From Pseudobowmanella zhangzhouensis (lineage in GTDB: Bacteria > Pseudomonadota > Gammaproteobacteria > Enterobacterales > Alteromonadaceae), in NCBI RefSeq assembly GCF_042662685.1, contig NZ_JBHSYO010000002.1, forward strand, positions 310,001 to 374,000: a stretch of DNA of 64,000 nucleotides, in the 5' to 3' direction. The notes beneath the pieces are model-generated. The model was not told the origin of the DNA, ran no database searches, and saw nothing but the letters and a program-made list of their open reading frames with translations. The translations under genes were made by a program, and so were the position numbers. This document shows positions 27,761-36,279 of this stretch, in pieces. Every line of letters begins with the position of its first letter. The first letter of the stretch is position 1.

Positions 27761-28879
27761 TCAGACCGGCTGAAAACCAAGCCCATAGAGTGCCTGCGAA
27801 ACAGAATTTTTTCCAGCATTTAAGCGATATGCAGAGCATTCTCTGCGTATCGGATAGTGTTTACGCAACGCGCTAAAATCACTGGCATTTCGCATTTGCT
27901 GCCTAAAGCGTAGATCATCTTGTGAAATATCGTAGACGGCGCAGATTAATCGGTCGATATCCGCTGGTTGCGGATCTTGCAAAGTGAAACATTCGGGCTG
28001 CGCAGGTGGTAAAAAATCTGCCAACGATAAATTCGCTTCCATGGCTAACTGCTCACAGGCTGCCTGATAGACCATTTCGGTACCGCGAGCTTTGCCTTCA
28101 ATGCTGTGCCCCGCGATGTGGGCGCTGGCGAAAATCACATGAGGAATAAGCCGGGTGTCAATATCCGGCTCTCGCTCCCATACATCTAAAATAACATTCA
28201 ACTTCCGGCCTGACTCAAACGCCGCCAGTAAGGCGCGGTTGTCTACTACCTCACCGCGGGATGCGTTGATTAATAATTGGTTTGAAGATAATTGTGCCAG
28301 TCGCGTGGCATCGAACAGATGCAAAGTAGGATGGTCACCATTTTTGACCAGCGGCGTATGCAGGGTAATGACGTCACACTGCATAATCGCATCCATGGTC
28401 ACAAATTCCCGGTTATCGCCTGCGGCCTGTTTCGGCGGATCGCACAACAGATAACGCACACCCAGCGCCTCAAGGCGAGCAGCCAGCGCACTACCAACCT
28501 GCCCGGCTCCGACGATGCCGACGGTTTTATCCCGCCACTGCCATTGCAAACGGCCGGCGCTTTGCACCAGTGCACTGAGCACATATTCCGCCACGGATAC
28601 GGCATTACAACCGGCTGCTACGTAGGCCGGAATATTGCGTTTTCGCAAATAATCTAAATCCAGGTGATTAAATCCGGCGGTGGCCGTCGCGACAAAGCGT
28701 AGCTTCTCACACTGACCAATTAACGCTTCATCCACTTTGGTCGTGGAGCGTACCAGCAGCATACTGGCATAGCGTAAATCCGCCGGCGTCACAGATCCGC
28801 CGCTAAATCCCTGACAAGGCCCTAAGCAGGCAAAAAACGCGTCGGCATAAGGCATCGACGTTTCATAAAAAATGGTCAT
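27761..28879 (-). CDS. pdxB: Erythronate-4-phosphate dehydrogenase PdxB
   Basis: PdxB oxidises 4-phosphoerythronate in the DXP-dependent pyridoxal phosphate pathway; dxs, which feeds the same pathway, also lies in this window. The 372-residue D-isomer hydroxyacid dehydrogenase has the NAD loop VGIVGAGQVGSALA (near residue 120), the active-site Arg in INASRGEVVD and the His in HIAGHSIEGKARG, and the PdxB-specific C-terminal dimerisation domain of about 85 residues. Confidence 0.95.
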   Translation of the reverse strand: MTIFYETSMPYADAFFACLGPCQGFSGGSVTPADLRYASMLLVRSTTKVDEALIGQCEKLRFVATATAGFNHLDLDYLRKRNIPAYVAAGCNAVSVAEYVLSALVQSAGRLQWQWRDKTVGIVGAGQVGSALAARLEALGVRYLLCDPPKQAAGDNREFVTMDAIMQCDVITLHTPLVKNGDHPTLHLFDATRLAQLSSNQLLINASRGEVVDNRALLAAFESGRKLNVILDVWEREPDIDTRLIPHVIFASAHIAGHSIEGKARGTEMVYQAACEQLAMEANLSLADFLPPAQPECFTLQDPQPADIDRLICAVYDISQDDLRFRQQMRNASDFSALRKHYPIRRECSAYRLNAGKNSVSQALYGLGFQPV

Positions 28880-28921
28880 GAAAAACTACTGTAACGAGTG
28901 TCAGATGTGCCATTATGCCAT

Positions 28922-28943
28922 AAAAAAAGGGGCTTTCGCCCCT
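28922..28943 (-). terminator. Rho-independent terminator of fabB
   Basis: On the minus strand AGGGGC and GCCCCT pair around a GAAA tetraloop and are followed by seven T residues, about 20 bases after the fabB stop. Confidence 0.92.
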
Positions 28944-28961
28944 GATTGAATTGGATAATGA

Positions 28962-30176
28962 TTACCCCTGATAACGAGCCATTACCAGCGTGGCATTGGT
29001 GCCACCGAAACCGAAACTGTTAGACATTACAGTATTCAGTTTCGCCTGACGCGGACTGGTCACGATATCCAGACCAGCGGCCTGCTCATCAAGATTATCG
29101 ATATTTACAGACGGCGCGATAAAGTCATATTGCATCATCAGCATGCTGTAAATGGCTTCCTGTACACCCGCGGCGCCCAATCCATGCCCTGTCATGGCTT
29201 TGGTAGCACTGATCGCAGGCGATTTATGCCCGAAGACATGCTGAATTGCGCCTAATTCTTTTACATCGCCCACGGGTGTTGATGTGCCATGGGTGTTGAG
29301 ATAATCAATTGGCGCAGACACGGTTTCCATCGCTTGCTGCATGCAGCGGATCGCGCCTTCACCAGACGGTGCCACCATATCGTAACCGTCTGATGTCGCC
29401 CCGTAGCCAACAATCTCAGCGTAAATATGCGCGCCACGCGCCAACGCATGCTCCAGTTCTTCAACCACGACCATACCGCCGCCGCCAGAGATCACGAAAC
29501 CATCACGATCAGCATCATAGGTACGCGATGCTTTATCAGGTGTTTCATTGTATTTGGTCGACAGTGCGCCCATGGCATCAAACATCATTGCCAATGACCA
29601 GTGCACCTCTTCACCACCACCGGCAAATACAATGTCCTGTTTACCCAACTGAATCTGTTCCAGCGCCGCACCGATACAGTGAGCTGACGTCGCACAGGCG
29701 GAACTGATCGAATAATTCACACCTTTAATTTCAAAAGGCGTGGCCAGACACGCAGATACCGTGCTGCTCATGGTGCGCGGCACCATATATGGCCCCACAC
29801 GTTTGACGCCTTTTTCACGCAAGGTATCTGCCGCCTCAATTTGGTTGGCCGATGATGCGCCACCTGAGCCCGCGATAAGACCCGTGCGTGGATTGGATAC
29901 CATTTCCGCCGTCAATCCAGCGTCTTCAATCGCCTGTTGCATGGAGATGTATGCAAAGGCCGCGGCATCCCCCATAAAGCGAATCGCTTTACGGTCAATA
30001 TGTTCTTTAATATCAATGGCGGGTTGGCCCCAAACCTGGCTGCGCAGTCCCATCTCCACAAATTGCTGTGAATGGCTGATACCGCTTTTGCCGGTTTGTA
30101 AGGCGGCCAGCACTTCCTGTTTGTTATTCCCAATACTGGATACAATACCTAATCCAGTGATCACCGCTCTTTTCAT
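28962..30176 (-). CDS. fabB: 3-oxoacyl-[ACP] synthase I FabB
   Basis: FabB condenses acyl-ACP with malonyl-ACP and is needed for unsaturated fatty acids. I chose ATG 30176, giving 404 residues starting MKRAVITGLGIVSSIG. The Cys-His-His triad is visible: SSACATSAHCIG (near 163), NTHGTSTPVGD (near 298) and the Lys/His of TKAMTGHGLGAAG (near 333). It is divergent from mnmC, as in enterics, and monocistronic. Confidence 0.97.
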   Translation of the reverse strand: MKRAVITGLGIVSSIGNNKQEVLAALQTGKSGISHSQQFVEMGLRSQVWGQPAIDIKEHIDRKAIRFMGDAAAFAYISMQQAIEDAGLTAEMVSNPRTGLIAGSGGASSANQIEAADTLREKGVKRVGPYMVPRTMSSTVSACLATPFEIKGVNYSISSACATSAHCIGAALEQIQLGKQDIVFAGGGEEVHWSLAMMFDAMGALSTKYNETPDKASRTYDADRDGFVISGGGGMVVVEELEHALARGAHIYAEIVGYGATSDGYDMVAPSGEGAIRCMQQAMETVSAPIDYLNTHGTSTPVGDVKELGAIQHVFGHKSPAISATKAMTGHGLGAAGVQEAIYSMLMMQYDFIAPSVNIDNLDEQAAGLDIVTSPRQAKLNTVMSNSFGFGGTNATLVMARYQG

Positions 30177-30273
30177 ATTTAACCCTGAATGTAAAATTGC
30201 CCGCACATGTTAAAGATTTTTAGCGGAAAACTGGTCTGCTCTTTGCTCCGTTTTTCCGCGTGGATGACAGAAT

Positions 30274-32262
30274 TTGAAAATTACCCCTGCCAGTATCGCT
30301 TTTAATCAGCAAGGCACCCCGGTTGCCACCGAATTTGACGATGTCTACTTCTCTAATCAGGATGGCTTGGCTGAAAGCCATTTCGTGTTTTTTCAACACA
30401 ATGGCTTACCACAACGCTGGCAGTCACCGAGTAGTTTGCCATTTGTCATCGCCGAAACTGGTTTTGGTACCGGCCTGAATTTTTTGCAAACCTGGCAACA
30501 GTTTGTCGAAAGCGGTCAGCAAGCACAAGCCCTGCACTTTATCAGCGTGGAAAAATTCCCGTTAACCCGCGCCGATTTGGCTCAGGCTCTGGCCAGTTGG
30601 CCGACGCTACAGGGATTTGCCGCACAACTAATCCAGCAATATCCCGCCGCTATTGCGGGCTGTCACCGACTAGAGTTTGAACAAGGTAAGGTTTTCCTGG
30701 ATCTGCACTTCGGCGATGTGGACGATATCTTCAGCGATATGGCCTGCCCGCCCGATGGACTGGTGGACGCCTTTTATCTGGACGGCTTTGCGCCGTCAAA
30801 AAATCCACAGATGTGGAGCGATAGTTTGTTTTCACACATGGCGCGCCTGGGGAAACCGGGCAGCACCTTTGCCACGTTCACCGCCGCGGGTTTTGTGCGT
30901 CGAGGCTTGCAAGCCGCCGGTTACAGCGTGGATAAGGTGCCGGGCTTTGGCACCAAACGGGAAATGCTGTGTGGCAGACTGGAGAACAAGCCGCTAACCC
31001 AAAGCGACTCCTGCTGGCAACGCTATCAGGCTAAACCTGCATCTAAACAAGTAACTATTATTGGCGCAGGGTTGGCGGGCGCAAATCTTGCTCATGCCCT
31101 GGCCAAACGCGGTATCGAGATCAATCTGTTTAGTCAGGCAGAGGGAGCGGCGGATGGGGCATCGGGTAATCTGCAGGGTGGGTTCTATCCACAGCTGCAT
31201 GTGGCCCCCAGTCACAGCAGTCTGATTCAGGCGCTGGCTTTTACCTACGCAAAAAGGACCTATGCCTGTCTGCTCAATGACGGCTATGCATTTGACGGAG
31301 AATTTTGTGGCGTGTTGCAGGTAGGGTTTAATCCTGAACAACAGGCTCGGATTCAATCACTGGCAGAGCGCGCCAGTTGGCCGCAAGACTTAGTTCATTG
31401 GGTTGATGTGGATACCTGCAGCGAATTAGCTGGCATCGCCATGCCCTATCCCGCCCTGTTTATTCGCGAAGGCGGTTGGCTGAATCCGCCCTCCCTGATT
31501 GATGCACTATTGCAAAAGGCATCCAGCCTGAGTCCGCTGACTTGTCACTACCAGCATAGATTGCAACACGTAGAGCGCCTCCCTCAAGGCTGGCTACTGA
31601 CGTTTGACAATGGCGTGCAGCACCAGTGTGAGACGTTAGTGTTTGCCACCGGTGCCGAGTCAATCAATCTTCCCCTATTAAATGCGTTACCGCTACGCCC
31701 GGTGCGCGGACAGGTCGAGCATCTGCCCTCACAGGGGCAACTTAGCAAATTGCGCAGTGTCGTATGTCATAAAGGCTATCTCACCCCCGCATGGCAGGGC
31801 CGGCATGCAATGGGTTCCACCTATACAAAAGGTGATATGGCAAGGGATGTGCGGGGGGCGGAGAGCGATTACAACCTCAGCACTTTGCAAACCGCACTGG
31901 CAGATTGTGACTGGGTCGGAGAGGTACATGGCGACGGCCAGGCGCGCGCATCGGTCCGTTGTACCACACCGGATCACCAGCCAATTATGGGCGCCATGCC
32001 TGATGTTGCCGCTCAGCAGCAGCAATTTCAAACACTGAACCAACGCAAAGCAGAGGATATTGCCCTCGCGCCATCTACCTTGCCGGGCATGTATGTACTG
32101 ACAGGATTAGGCTCCCGGGGGCTGTGCACGGCGCCGCTGATGGCTGAGGCATTGGTTTGCCAGATGTACGGCGAACCTTTGCCGCTCGGTCAAACTTTGC
32201 TTAATGCCCTCAATCCCAACCGGTTTTTATTGCGAGAACTGAAAAAAAGCGCAGCTAATTAA
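30274..32262 (+). CDS. mnmC: tRNA 5-methylaminomethyl-2-thiouridine biosynthesis bifunctional protein MnmC
   Basis: MnmC finishes mnm5s2U34 in tRNAs: the C-terminal FAD oxidoreductase removes the carboxymethyl group and the N-terminal SAM methyltransferase methylates the amine. The start must be TTG 30274, since an in-frame TGA lies just upstream. The 662-residue protein has the SAM loop AETGFGTGLNFLQT (near 65), the DGFAPSKNPQMW motif, and a second Rossmann loop VTIIGAGLAGANLAHAL (near 260) that binds FAD. Its last codons form the terminator of the convergent FlgO-like genes, and its stop overlaps the third of them by 8 bases. Confidence 0.95.
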   Translation: MKITPASIAFNQQGTPVATEFDDVYFSNQDGLAESHFVFFQHNGLPQRWQSPSSLPFVIAETGFGTGLNFLQTWQQFVESGQQAQALHFISVEKFPLTRADLAQALASWPTLQGFAAQLIQQYPAAIAGCHRLEFEQGKVFLDLHFGDVDDIFSDMACPPDGLVDAFYLDGFAPSKNPQMWSDSLFSHMARLGKPGSTFATFTAAGFVRRGLQAAGYSVDKVPGFGTKREMLCGRLENKPLTQSDSCWQRYQAKPASKQVTIIGAGLAGANLAHALAKRGIEINLFSQAEGAADGASGNLQGGFYPQLHVAPSHSSLIQALAFTYAKRTYACLLNDGYAFDGEFCGVLQVGFNPEQQARIQSLAERASWPQDLVHWVDVDTCSELAGIAMPYPALFIREGGWLNPPSLIDALLQKASSLSPLTCHYQHRLQHVERLPQGWLLTFDNGVQHQCETLVFATGAESINLPLLNALPLRPVRGQVEHLPSQGQLSKLRSVVCHKGYLTPAWQGRHAMGSTYTKGDMARDVRGAESDYNLSTLQTALADCDWVGEVHGDGQARASVRCTTPDHQPIMGAMPDVAAQQQQFQTLNQRKAEDIALAPSTLPGMYVLTGLGSRGLCTAPLMAEALVCQMYGEPLPLGQTLLNALNPNRFLLRELKKSAAN

Positions 32263-32269
32263 GCTGCGC
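32242..32269 (-). terminator. Rho-independent terminator inside the overlapping ends of mnmC and the FlgO-like gene
   Basis: GCGCAGCT and AGCTGCGC form a perfect 8-base stem with a 5-base loop; on the minus strand seven T residues follow. The element lies across the stop codons of both convergent genes and encodes the final residues of MnmC. Confidence 0.88.
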
Positions 32270-32914
32270 GTAGGCTTGCATGCTGTCCAGAACCGTGTAG
32301 GGAATTAGCACGTCAGCGCTGGCCACCACTTGTTTGTTATCCAGCGACATCATCCGTGCAAAGACCTTTAATCCATTCGGTGTAGGCTGCAGCGTGCCCG
32401 ATACGATATGGGTGAGATTAAACGACCGGCTGAGTTCACTGGCATCGCGACTGAACACCCGTTCCCCATCCGCGCCTAACTGAATATTGCCGGTCAAACG
32501 TACATCGACCACACTGGCACCACTTTTTTGCAGCGCCTGCAGCAGATTTTCCGCCAGAATATTCCCCACCGGACCGGTCTGTTTCAAACTCTCATCCAGC
32601 ATCACAAAAGACGCCACGGCAACACGACGGTCAGCCGGCAACATCTCGCCATGGGTGGCCATTTGCAGCGCTAGCTGCTCGGCATAATCCCCCAGGGTTT
32701 TATGGGTGTAGCGCGCCGCAAACGAACTCGGTAGCCGTCTACTGACGATTTCCTGCTGCTCCAAGTGACTTGGCGTTGTCATTGGCGTATGCGGATAAAA
32801 GCGTGGTGCGGGCTGTGGCGCCGTGCTGACATCAGTTTGCACAGTTTGCTCCATCTCCAGCAAGGTACAGCCGGTTAACATCAACACTGGCAACGCGTGC
32901 AATATTTTATTCAT
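32255..32914 (-). CDS. FlgO-like outer membrane lipoprotein (third of three)
   Basis: The 219-residue protein has a lipoprotein signal (MNKILHALPVLMLTGC, lipobox LTGC). The mature part carries the FlgO-type core: ALQMATHGEM region, RVAVASFVMLDESLKQTG, LAENLLQALQKSGASVVDVR, then SRDASELSR, HIVSGTLQPTPNGLKVFARMM. FlgO in Vibrio is an outer membrane lipoprotein needed for full motility. The copy starts 3 bases after the middle gene, so all three form one operon. AGGG lies 7 bases before the ATG. Assignment is from pattern; no other flagellar basal-body genes are nearby. Confidence 0.75.
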   Translation of the reverse strand: MNKILHALPVLMLTGCTLLEMEQTVQTDVSTAPQPAPRFYPHTPMTTPSHLEQQEIVSRRLPSSFAARYTHKTLGDYAEQLALQMATHGEMLPADRRVAVASFVMLDESLKQTGPVGNILAENLLQALQKSGASVVDVRLTGNIQLGADGERVFSRDASELSRSFNLTHIVSGTLQPTPNGLKVFARMMSLDNKQVVASADVLIPYTVLDSMQAYAQLN

Positions 32915-32917
32915 GCT

Positions 32918-33649
32918 CTAGCCCTGTTTCAGGTTAACGCGCTCATGGCTTTGCTGGCCTTCACCTAAGATGGCATCCACTACGTGAAAGGGGATCAGCA
33001 TTTGCGCAGTCGCGACAACCGCCTTTGATTTCATGCCTAATACACGTGCATTGACCATATACCCACCACTGTGCTTCGCTAATGTACCGGTCAGGATGTA
33101 ATTCAGACCGACATTACCGTCCAATTCCAGAAAATCACGGGTCAGGAAAAAATCCCCCTGCGGCGTGATGCGAATATAATCGGTACTTTTAAAGTCCACG
33201 ACCGGGATCCGAAATTTATGCAACTCATGCATAAACGACTCGGCCATCTGCAACCCTAAAAGATTGGTTTGCTGTAAATCACTGTCCAACAGCGCGAAAT
33301 GGGTAACACCAATGGGGGTCTTATCTGATACATATTCCATATTGCTGACCAAGTCCTGGGTCAGACTCTGGACATAGTCTCCAATATGCCGCCCCGTGTA
33401 CTGGCTGAGATAGCCGCCACGTTGCAGGTGACTGTTTGACGCGGGGTTGCCAAACGCATCCAGCGACAACTTATCGCCATTTTCGTCCTGCTCATATTCG
33501 CGCACGTTAACCACGCGCATGGGTTGGGCAGTGGCAGGCATGTCCTTGCTGGTTTGAACTGTTTCATCCTGTCCCAGCCAGCTCTGCATATCCCAGCTGG
33601 CGCAGCCTGTCAGCATCAATACACAGGCCAAAGGTAATTGTTTAATCAT
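32918..33649 (-). CDS. FlgO-like outer membrane lipoprotein (second of three)
   Basis: I chose ATG 33649 because it follows an AGGGGA site and starts the lipoprotein signal directly (MIKQLPLACVLMLTGC); an upstream in-frame ATG at 33667 overlaps the preceding stop. The 243-residue protein shares with its neighbours a segment that aligns by eye (TPIGVTHFALLDSDLQQTN; FMHELHKFRIPVVDFKS; FLELDGNVGLNYILTGTLAKHSGG). It is the most divergent of the three in its N-terminal 80 residues. Likely anchored in the outer membrane. Confidence 0.72.
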   Translation of the reverse strand: MIKQLPLACVLMLTGCASWDMQSWLGQDETVQTSKDMPATAQPMRVVNVREYEQDENGDKLSLDAFGNPASNSHLQRGGYLSQYTGRHIGDYVQSLTQDLVSNMEYVSDKTPIGVTHFALLDSDLQQTNLLGLQMAESFMHELHKFRIPVVDFKSTDYIRITPQGDFFLTRDFLELDGNVGLNYILTGTLAKHSGGYMVNARVLGMKSKAVVATAQMLIPFHVVDAILGEGQQSHERVNLKQG

Positions 33650-33663
33650 TTTGTTCCCCTCAC

Positions 33664-34260
33664 TCATTGCGTTTTACGGTAAAGCAGACCGTTGCGACTG
33701 GTAACTTGCTCCTCCTGCCAGAATAAACCGGCCGGGAAAAATTTGGTGGCTGCTGCGATCACATCCCGGGATTGCACATGCACCAGGCGTGCATTGACGA
33801 TGGCTCCCGCTTCCTGACGCACAATCGTGCCACTTAAAAAGTATTCCGCCGGTTGCGAACCGGCAAGCTCTTCAATACTGCGGGAGAAAACCCGTTCTGA
33901 GTCACCGCTGAGCAAAATATCAGGCGTTAATTTATAATCCTGCGCAATCCAGCCACGACGGCTGAGTTCGGTGATCAGCCCTTGTTCCAGCTGATGGCCC
34001 AATAGCATCAGCGGATTCTGTTCAGTCAGATTAGATTTGAGCGTGGTAACCGGCACGAAAGTGGCTACAGCGATGCGACTGGTACGATCGACACGAATGC
34101 GTGACAGTAATTCCGATGCCAGTTCAGAGGTGTGATATTCCACATTGCCGAGCGCCGGGATCTCGTCACCGGACAACTGGCGTGACGTGTCGGCTACATC
34201 CGGGCTGGTACTGCATCCGGCGATAAAGGCAGTAAATACAAAGGGTAACAGCGCTTTCAT
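33664..34260 (-). CDS. FlgO-like outer membrane lipoprotein (first of three)
   Basis: The 198-residue protein has the lipoprotein signal MKALLPFVFTAFIAGC. The core shows RIAVATFVPVTTLKSNLTEQ, LEQGLITELSRRGWIAQDY, FSRSIEELAGSQPAEYFLSGTI and NARLVHVQSRDVIAAA. The C-terminus (LFWQEEQVTSRNGLLYRKTQ) resembles FlgO proteins from memory, making this the best candidate for the genuine FlgO of the three. It heads the operon, 51 bases after the yfcL-like gene. Confidence 0.75.
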   Translation of the reverse strand: MKALLPFVFTAFIAGCSTSPDVADTSRQLSGDEIPALGNVEYHTSELASELLSRIRVDRTSRIAVATFVPVTTLKSNLTEQNPLMLLGHQLEQGLITELSRRGWIAQDYKLTPDILLSGDSERVFSRSIEELAGSQPAEYFLSGTIVRQEAGAIVNARLVHVQSRDVIAAATKFFPAGLFWQEEQVTSRNGLLYRKTQ

Positions 34261-34311
34261 AAAAGGACCTTTGGTTTGCGTTAGTAAACCAAAAGCAATA
34301 AACGCGCCAAT

Positions 34312-34587
34312 TTATGCGGGTTGTAGCCCCAACCAGAAGCGCTGCACCTGCTGCTGGTCGTCACCATCCAGCTCACCTTTTTCAAAGGCCTGTTGCAGGC
34401 TTTCCTGCATTGCGCTTTGCAGTGCCGTGATTGTAAGTGATGCGTCCAATTCGCAACGGGCAACAACCAATGAAAAGTGACCATGCAGATAGCCGGCCAT
34501 AAACAGCTCGTCATCGCTGCCCTGCTCCACAGTGGCATCAAATGCCGCCTCAATGGCGGCGCAATATTGCTCAAAATTCATCATCAT
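34312..34587 (-). CDS. yfcL: YfcL family protein
   Basis: A 91-residue, acidic, helical protein. Its place after epmC and near fabB-mnmC matches yfcL of enterics, and the pattern GDGSDDELFMAGYLHGHFSL-like segment (residues 22-42) fits my recollection of the family. Three consecutive ATGs (34587, 34584, 34581) can serve as start; the first overlaps the upstream stop by 17 bases. Function is unknown. Confidence 0.75.
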   Translation of the reverse strand: MMMNFEQYCAAIEAAFDATVEQGSDDELFMAGYLHGHFSLVVARCELDASLTITALQSAMQESLQQAFEKGELDGDDQQQVQRFWLGLQPA

Positions 34588-35713
34588 TTCCGGGGGAGCG
34601 TAGTGGGTAGACCACTTTGTCCCGATAACCTGTAATTACGCTGATCACACCAGATAAACGTTTATCCAGCGCCACATCACCACTGTCTGTAATCAATGGG
34701 CGATGATTCAGCGCCTGTAATTTGGTTTTGCTGGCCACCAGCAAAATATTTTCCTTACCCACCTGTTCAATCACTGCTGGGCTTAACTGCTGATTGCCAC
34801 GTCCCAACACATGGCCCTGGCCACCAATCAGCGTAATGACCAGTTTGACAGGATGTCCGCTGATCAGGCTCAATAACTGACTGGCACTGACATCACTGGC
34901 AAGCAGTTGATTATCCCGCACAACATCCACTCCCAACAGGGTATTTGCCAGGCCTCGCTGCTGCATAATGAAATCAACGGTAGAACCAGAGCCCATAACA
35001 AATAAGGTCTGAGGAGACTCGTCCATCATCTCGCCGATATAATCGGCAATGTCCATCAGCACCAATTCTTCTGATTCGCGGCCAGAGGTTTTGGTGGCCT
35101 GAATGTATTCTAAATCGGCGGGAATATTCATTTCACCATAGGGACGAGCCTGCACCCGTCCTGCGCGAAACGCGTCTTCATCAATATCGCGCACATCGGC
35201 CTGTTGCAGGCTCAATAACTCGCCCTGCACCATTTTCCGCACCACGCGGCCTGCGGCGGCGGGCGTCACCGCATATACACCGGAGTGAATTTTGCAGCCA
35301 GCCGGCACACCAAGCACCGCGACTCGCTCACCGACGGCGGCGCAGATATTACGCGCGGTACCATCGCCCCCGGCAAACAGGATTAAGTCGACACCGGCCC
35401 CGACTAACAAGGTGGCGCAATGTTCAGTATCACTGGCCTCGCTCGGCTCCTGCTTTGGCTGATACACCACCTGTGTATTGAAGCCCATTTGCCGGGCCAA
35501 TTGTTCGCCCATCAAACCACCTGCGGTGAATACCGTCAGGTCATCGGTTAAATCTGCTATCGCACTCAGACACTGGGCCATACGGGGATTGGCATTCATT
35601 GACGCCCCCTGCGCCAATGCCTGCGTGCGGATTTCACAACCATCGCTGCCCTTGAGCCCCAAAGCGCCGCCAATTCCCGCATAAGGGTTTATGATCAATC
35701 CCAGTTTAAACAT
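34571..35713 (-). CDS. ATP-NAD kinase family protein (PpnK-like, COG3199 type)
   Basis: I chose ATG 35713 (MFKLGLIINPYAGIGGALGLKG), since an in-frame GTG at 35725 lies further inside epmC. The 380-residue protein has the diacylglycerol/NAD-kinase fold signature LFAGGDGTARNICAAV near residue 110 and a C-terminal GSGSTVDFIM segment. It is longer than the housekeeping NAD kinase (about 290) and has the extended INPYAGIGG start typical of the separate COG3199 group, whose substrate is not established. It overlaps yfcL and epmC slightly, so it belongs to their operon. Confidence 0.82.
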   Translation of the reverse strand: MFKLGLIINPYAGIGGALGLKGSDGCEIRTQALAQGASMNANPRMAQCLSAIADLTDDLTVFTAGGLMGEQLARQMGFNTQVVYQPKQEPSEASDTEHCATLLVGAGVDLILFAGGDGTARNICAAVGERVAVLGVPAGCKIHSGVYAVTPAAAGRVVRKMVQGELLSLQQADVRDIDEDAFRAGRVQARPYGEMNIPADLEYIQATKTSGRESEELVLMDIADYIGEMMDESPQTLFVMGSGSTVDFIMQQRGLANTLLGVDVVRDNQLLASDVSASQLLSLISGHPVKLVITLIGGQGHVLGRGNQQLSPAVIEQVGKENILLVASKTKLQALNHRPLITDSGDVALDKRLSGVISVITGYRDKVVYPLRSPGNDDEF

Positions 35714-36251
35714 GGCTCGATTCACTCAGCAAAGCAGTGCTCAGCGCTCCGGTTTGATAGAAGGCTTGCAAGGCATCGATAAACATCTGTGCCCGTGGCG
35801 GAAATCCATCCAGCAGATAGGTTTGTAATTGTTGATAAACCGCCTGGGTAAAACCTTCGCGATCCGGCTCGACACCATTGAGGTTATCTGTGCTAACCCG
35901 AAAGACTTTGCCGGCAGCCAGACACAAGCCCCACTCTACCGCCTGAGGCTTAACCTCAACCTGTTCAAAGGCTTTTTGCTCAGCGGCATCACGCCCATCC
36001 GGGCAATACCAATAACCGTAATCCTCCAGTTCACGCCGCGCTGTGCCGGCAATACACCAGTGGGCAATTTCATGCAAAGCACTGGCATAGAAACCATGGG
36101 CAAAAATAATTTGCGCATACGGCGCCCCGTGCCCGGCGGGTAAATACAGAGGCTCATCATCGCCTTTTACCAATCGGGTATTAAATTGGCTGAAGAATGT
36201 CTGATCAAACAAGCGGATCAGATCCTGGTAGTGATGCACAACCTTGCTCAT
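35706..36251 (-). CDS. epmC: Elongation factor P hydroxylase EpmC
   Basis: EpmC (YfcM) hydroxylates the beta-lysylated lysine of elongation factor P after EpmA and EpmB act. The 181-residue protein has the iron-binding motif HEIAHWCIAG (HExxH, near residue 60) and the family segment EDYGYWYCPDGRD. It sits between the ATP-NAD-kinase-like gene and the MFS gene, close to the enteric yfcM position. Confidence 0.9.
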   Translation of the reverse strand: MSKVVHHYQDLIRLFDQTFFSQFNTRLVKGDDEPLYLPAGHGAPYAQIIFAHGFYASALHEIAHWCIAGTARRELEDYGYWYCPDGRDAAEQKAFEQVEVKPQAVEWGLCLAAGKVFRVSTDNLNGVEPDREGFTQAVYQQLQTYLLDGFPPRAQMFIDALQAFYQTGALSTALLSESSHV

Positions 36252-36279
36252 AACGGTCTGAAATTGCGGCGCATTGTAC

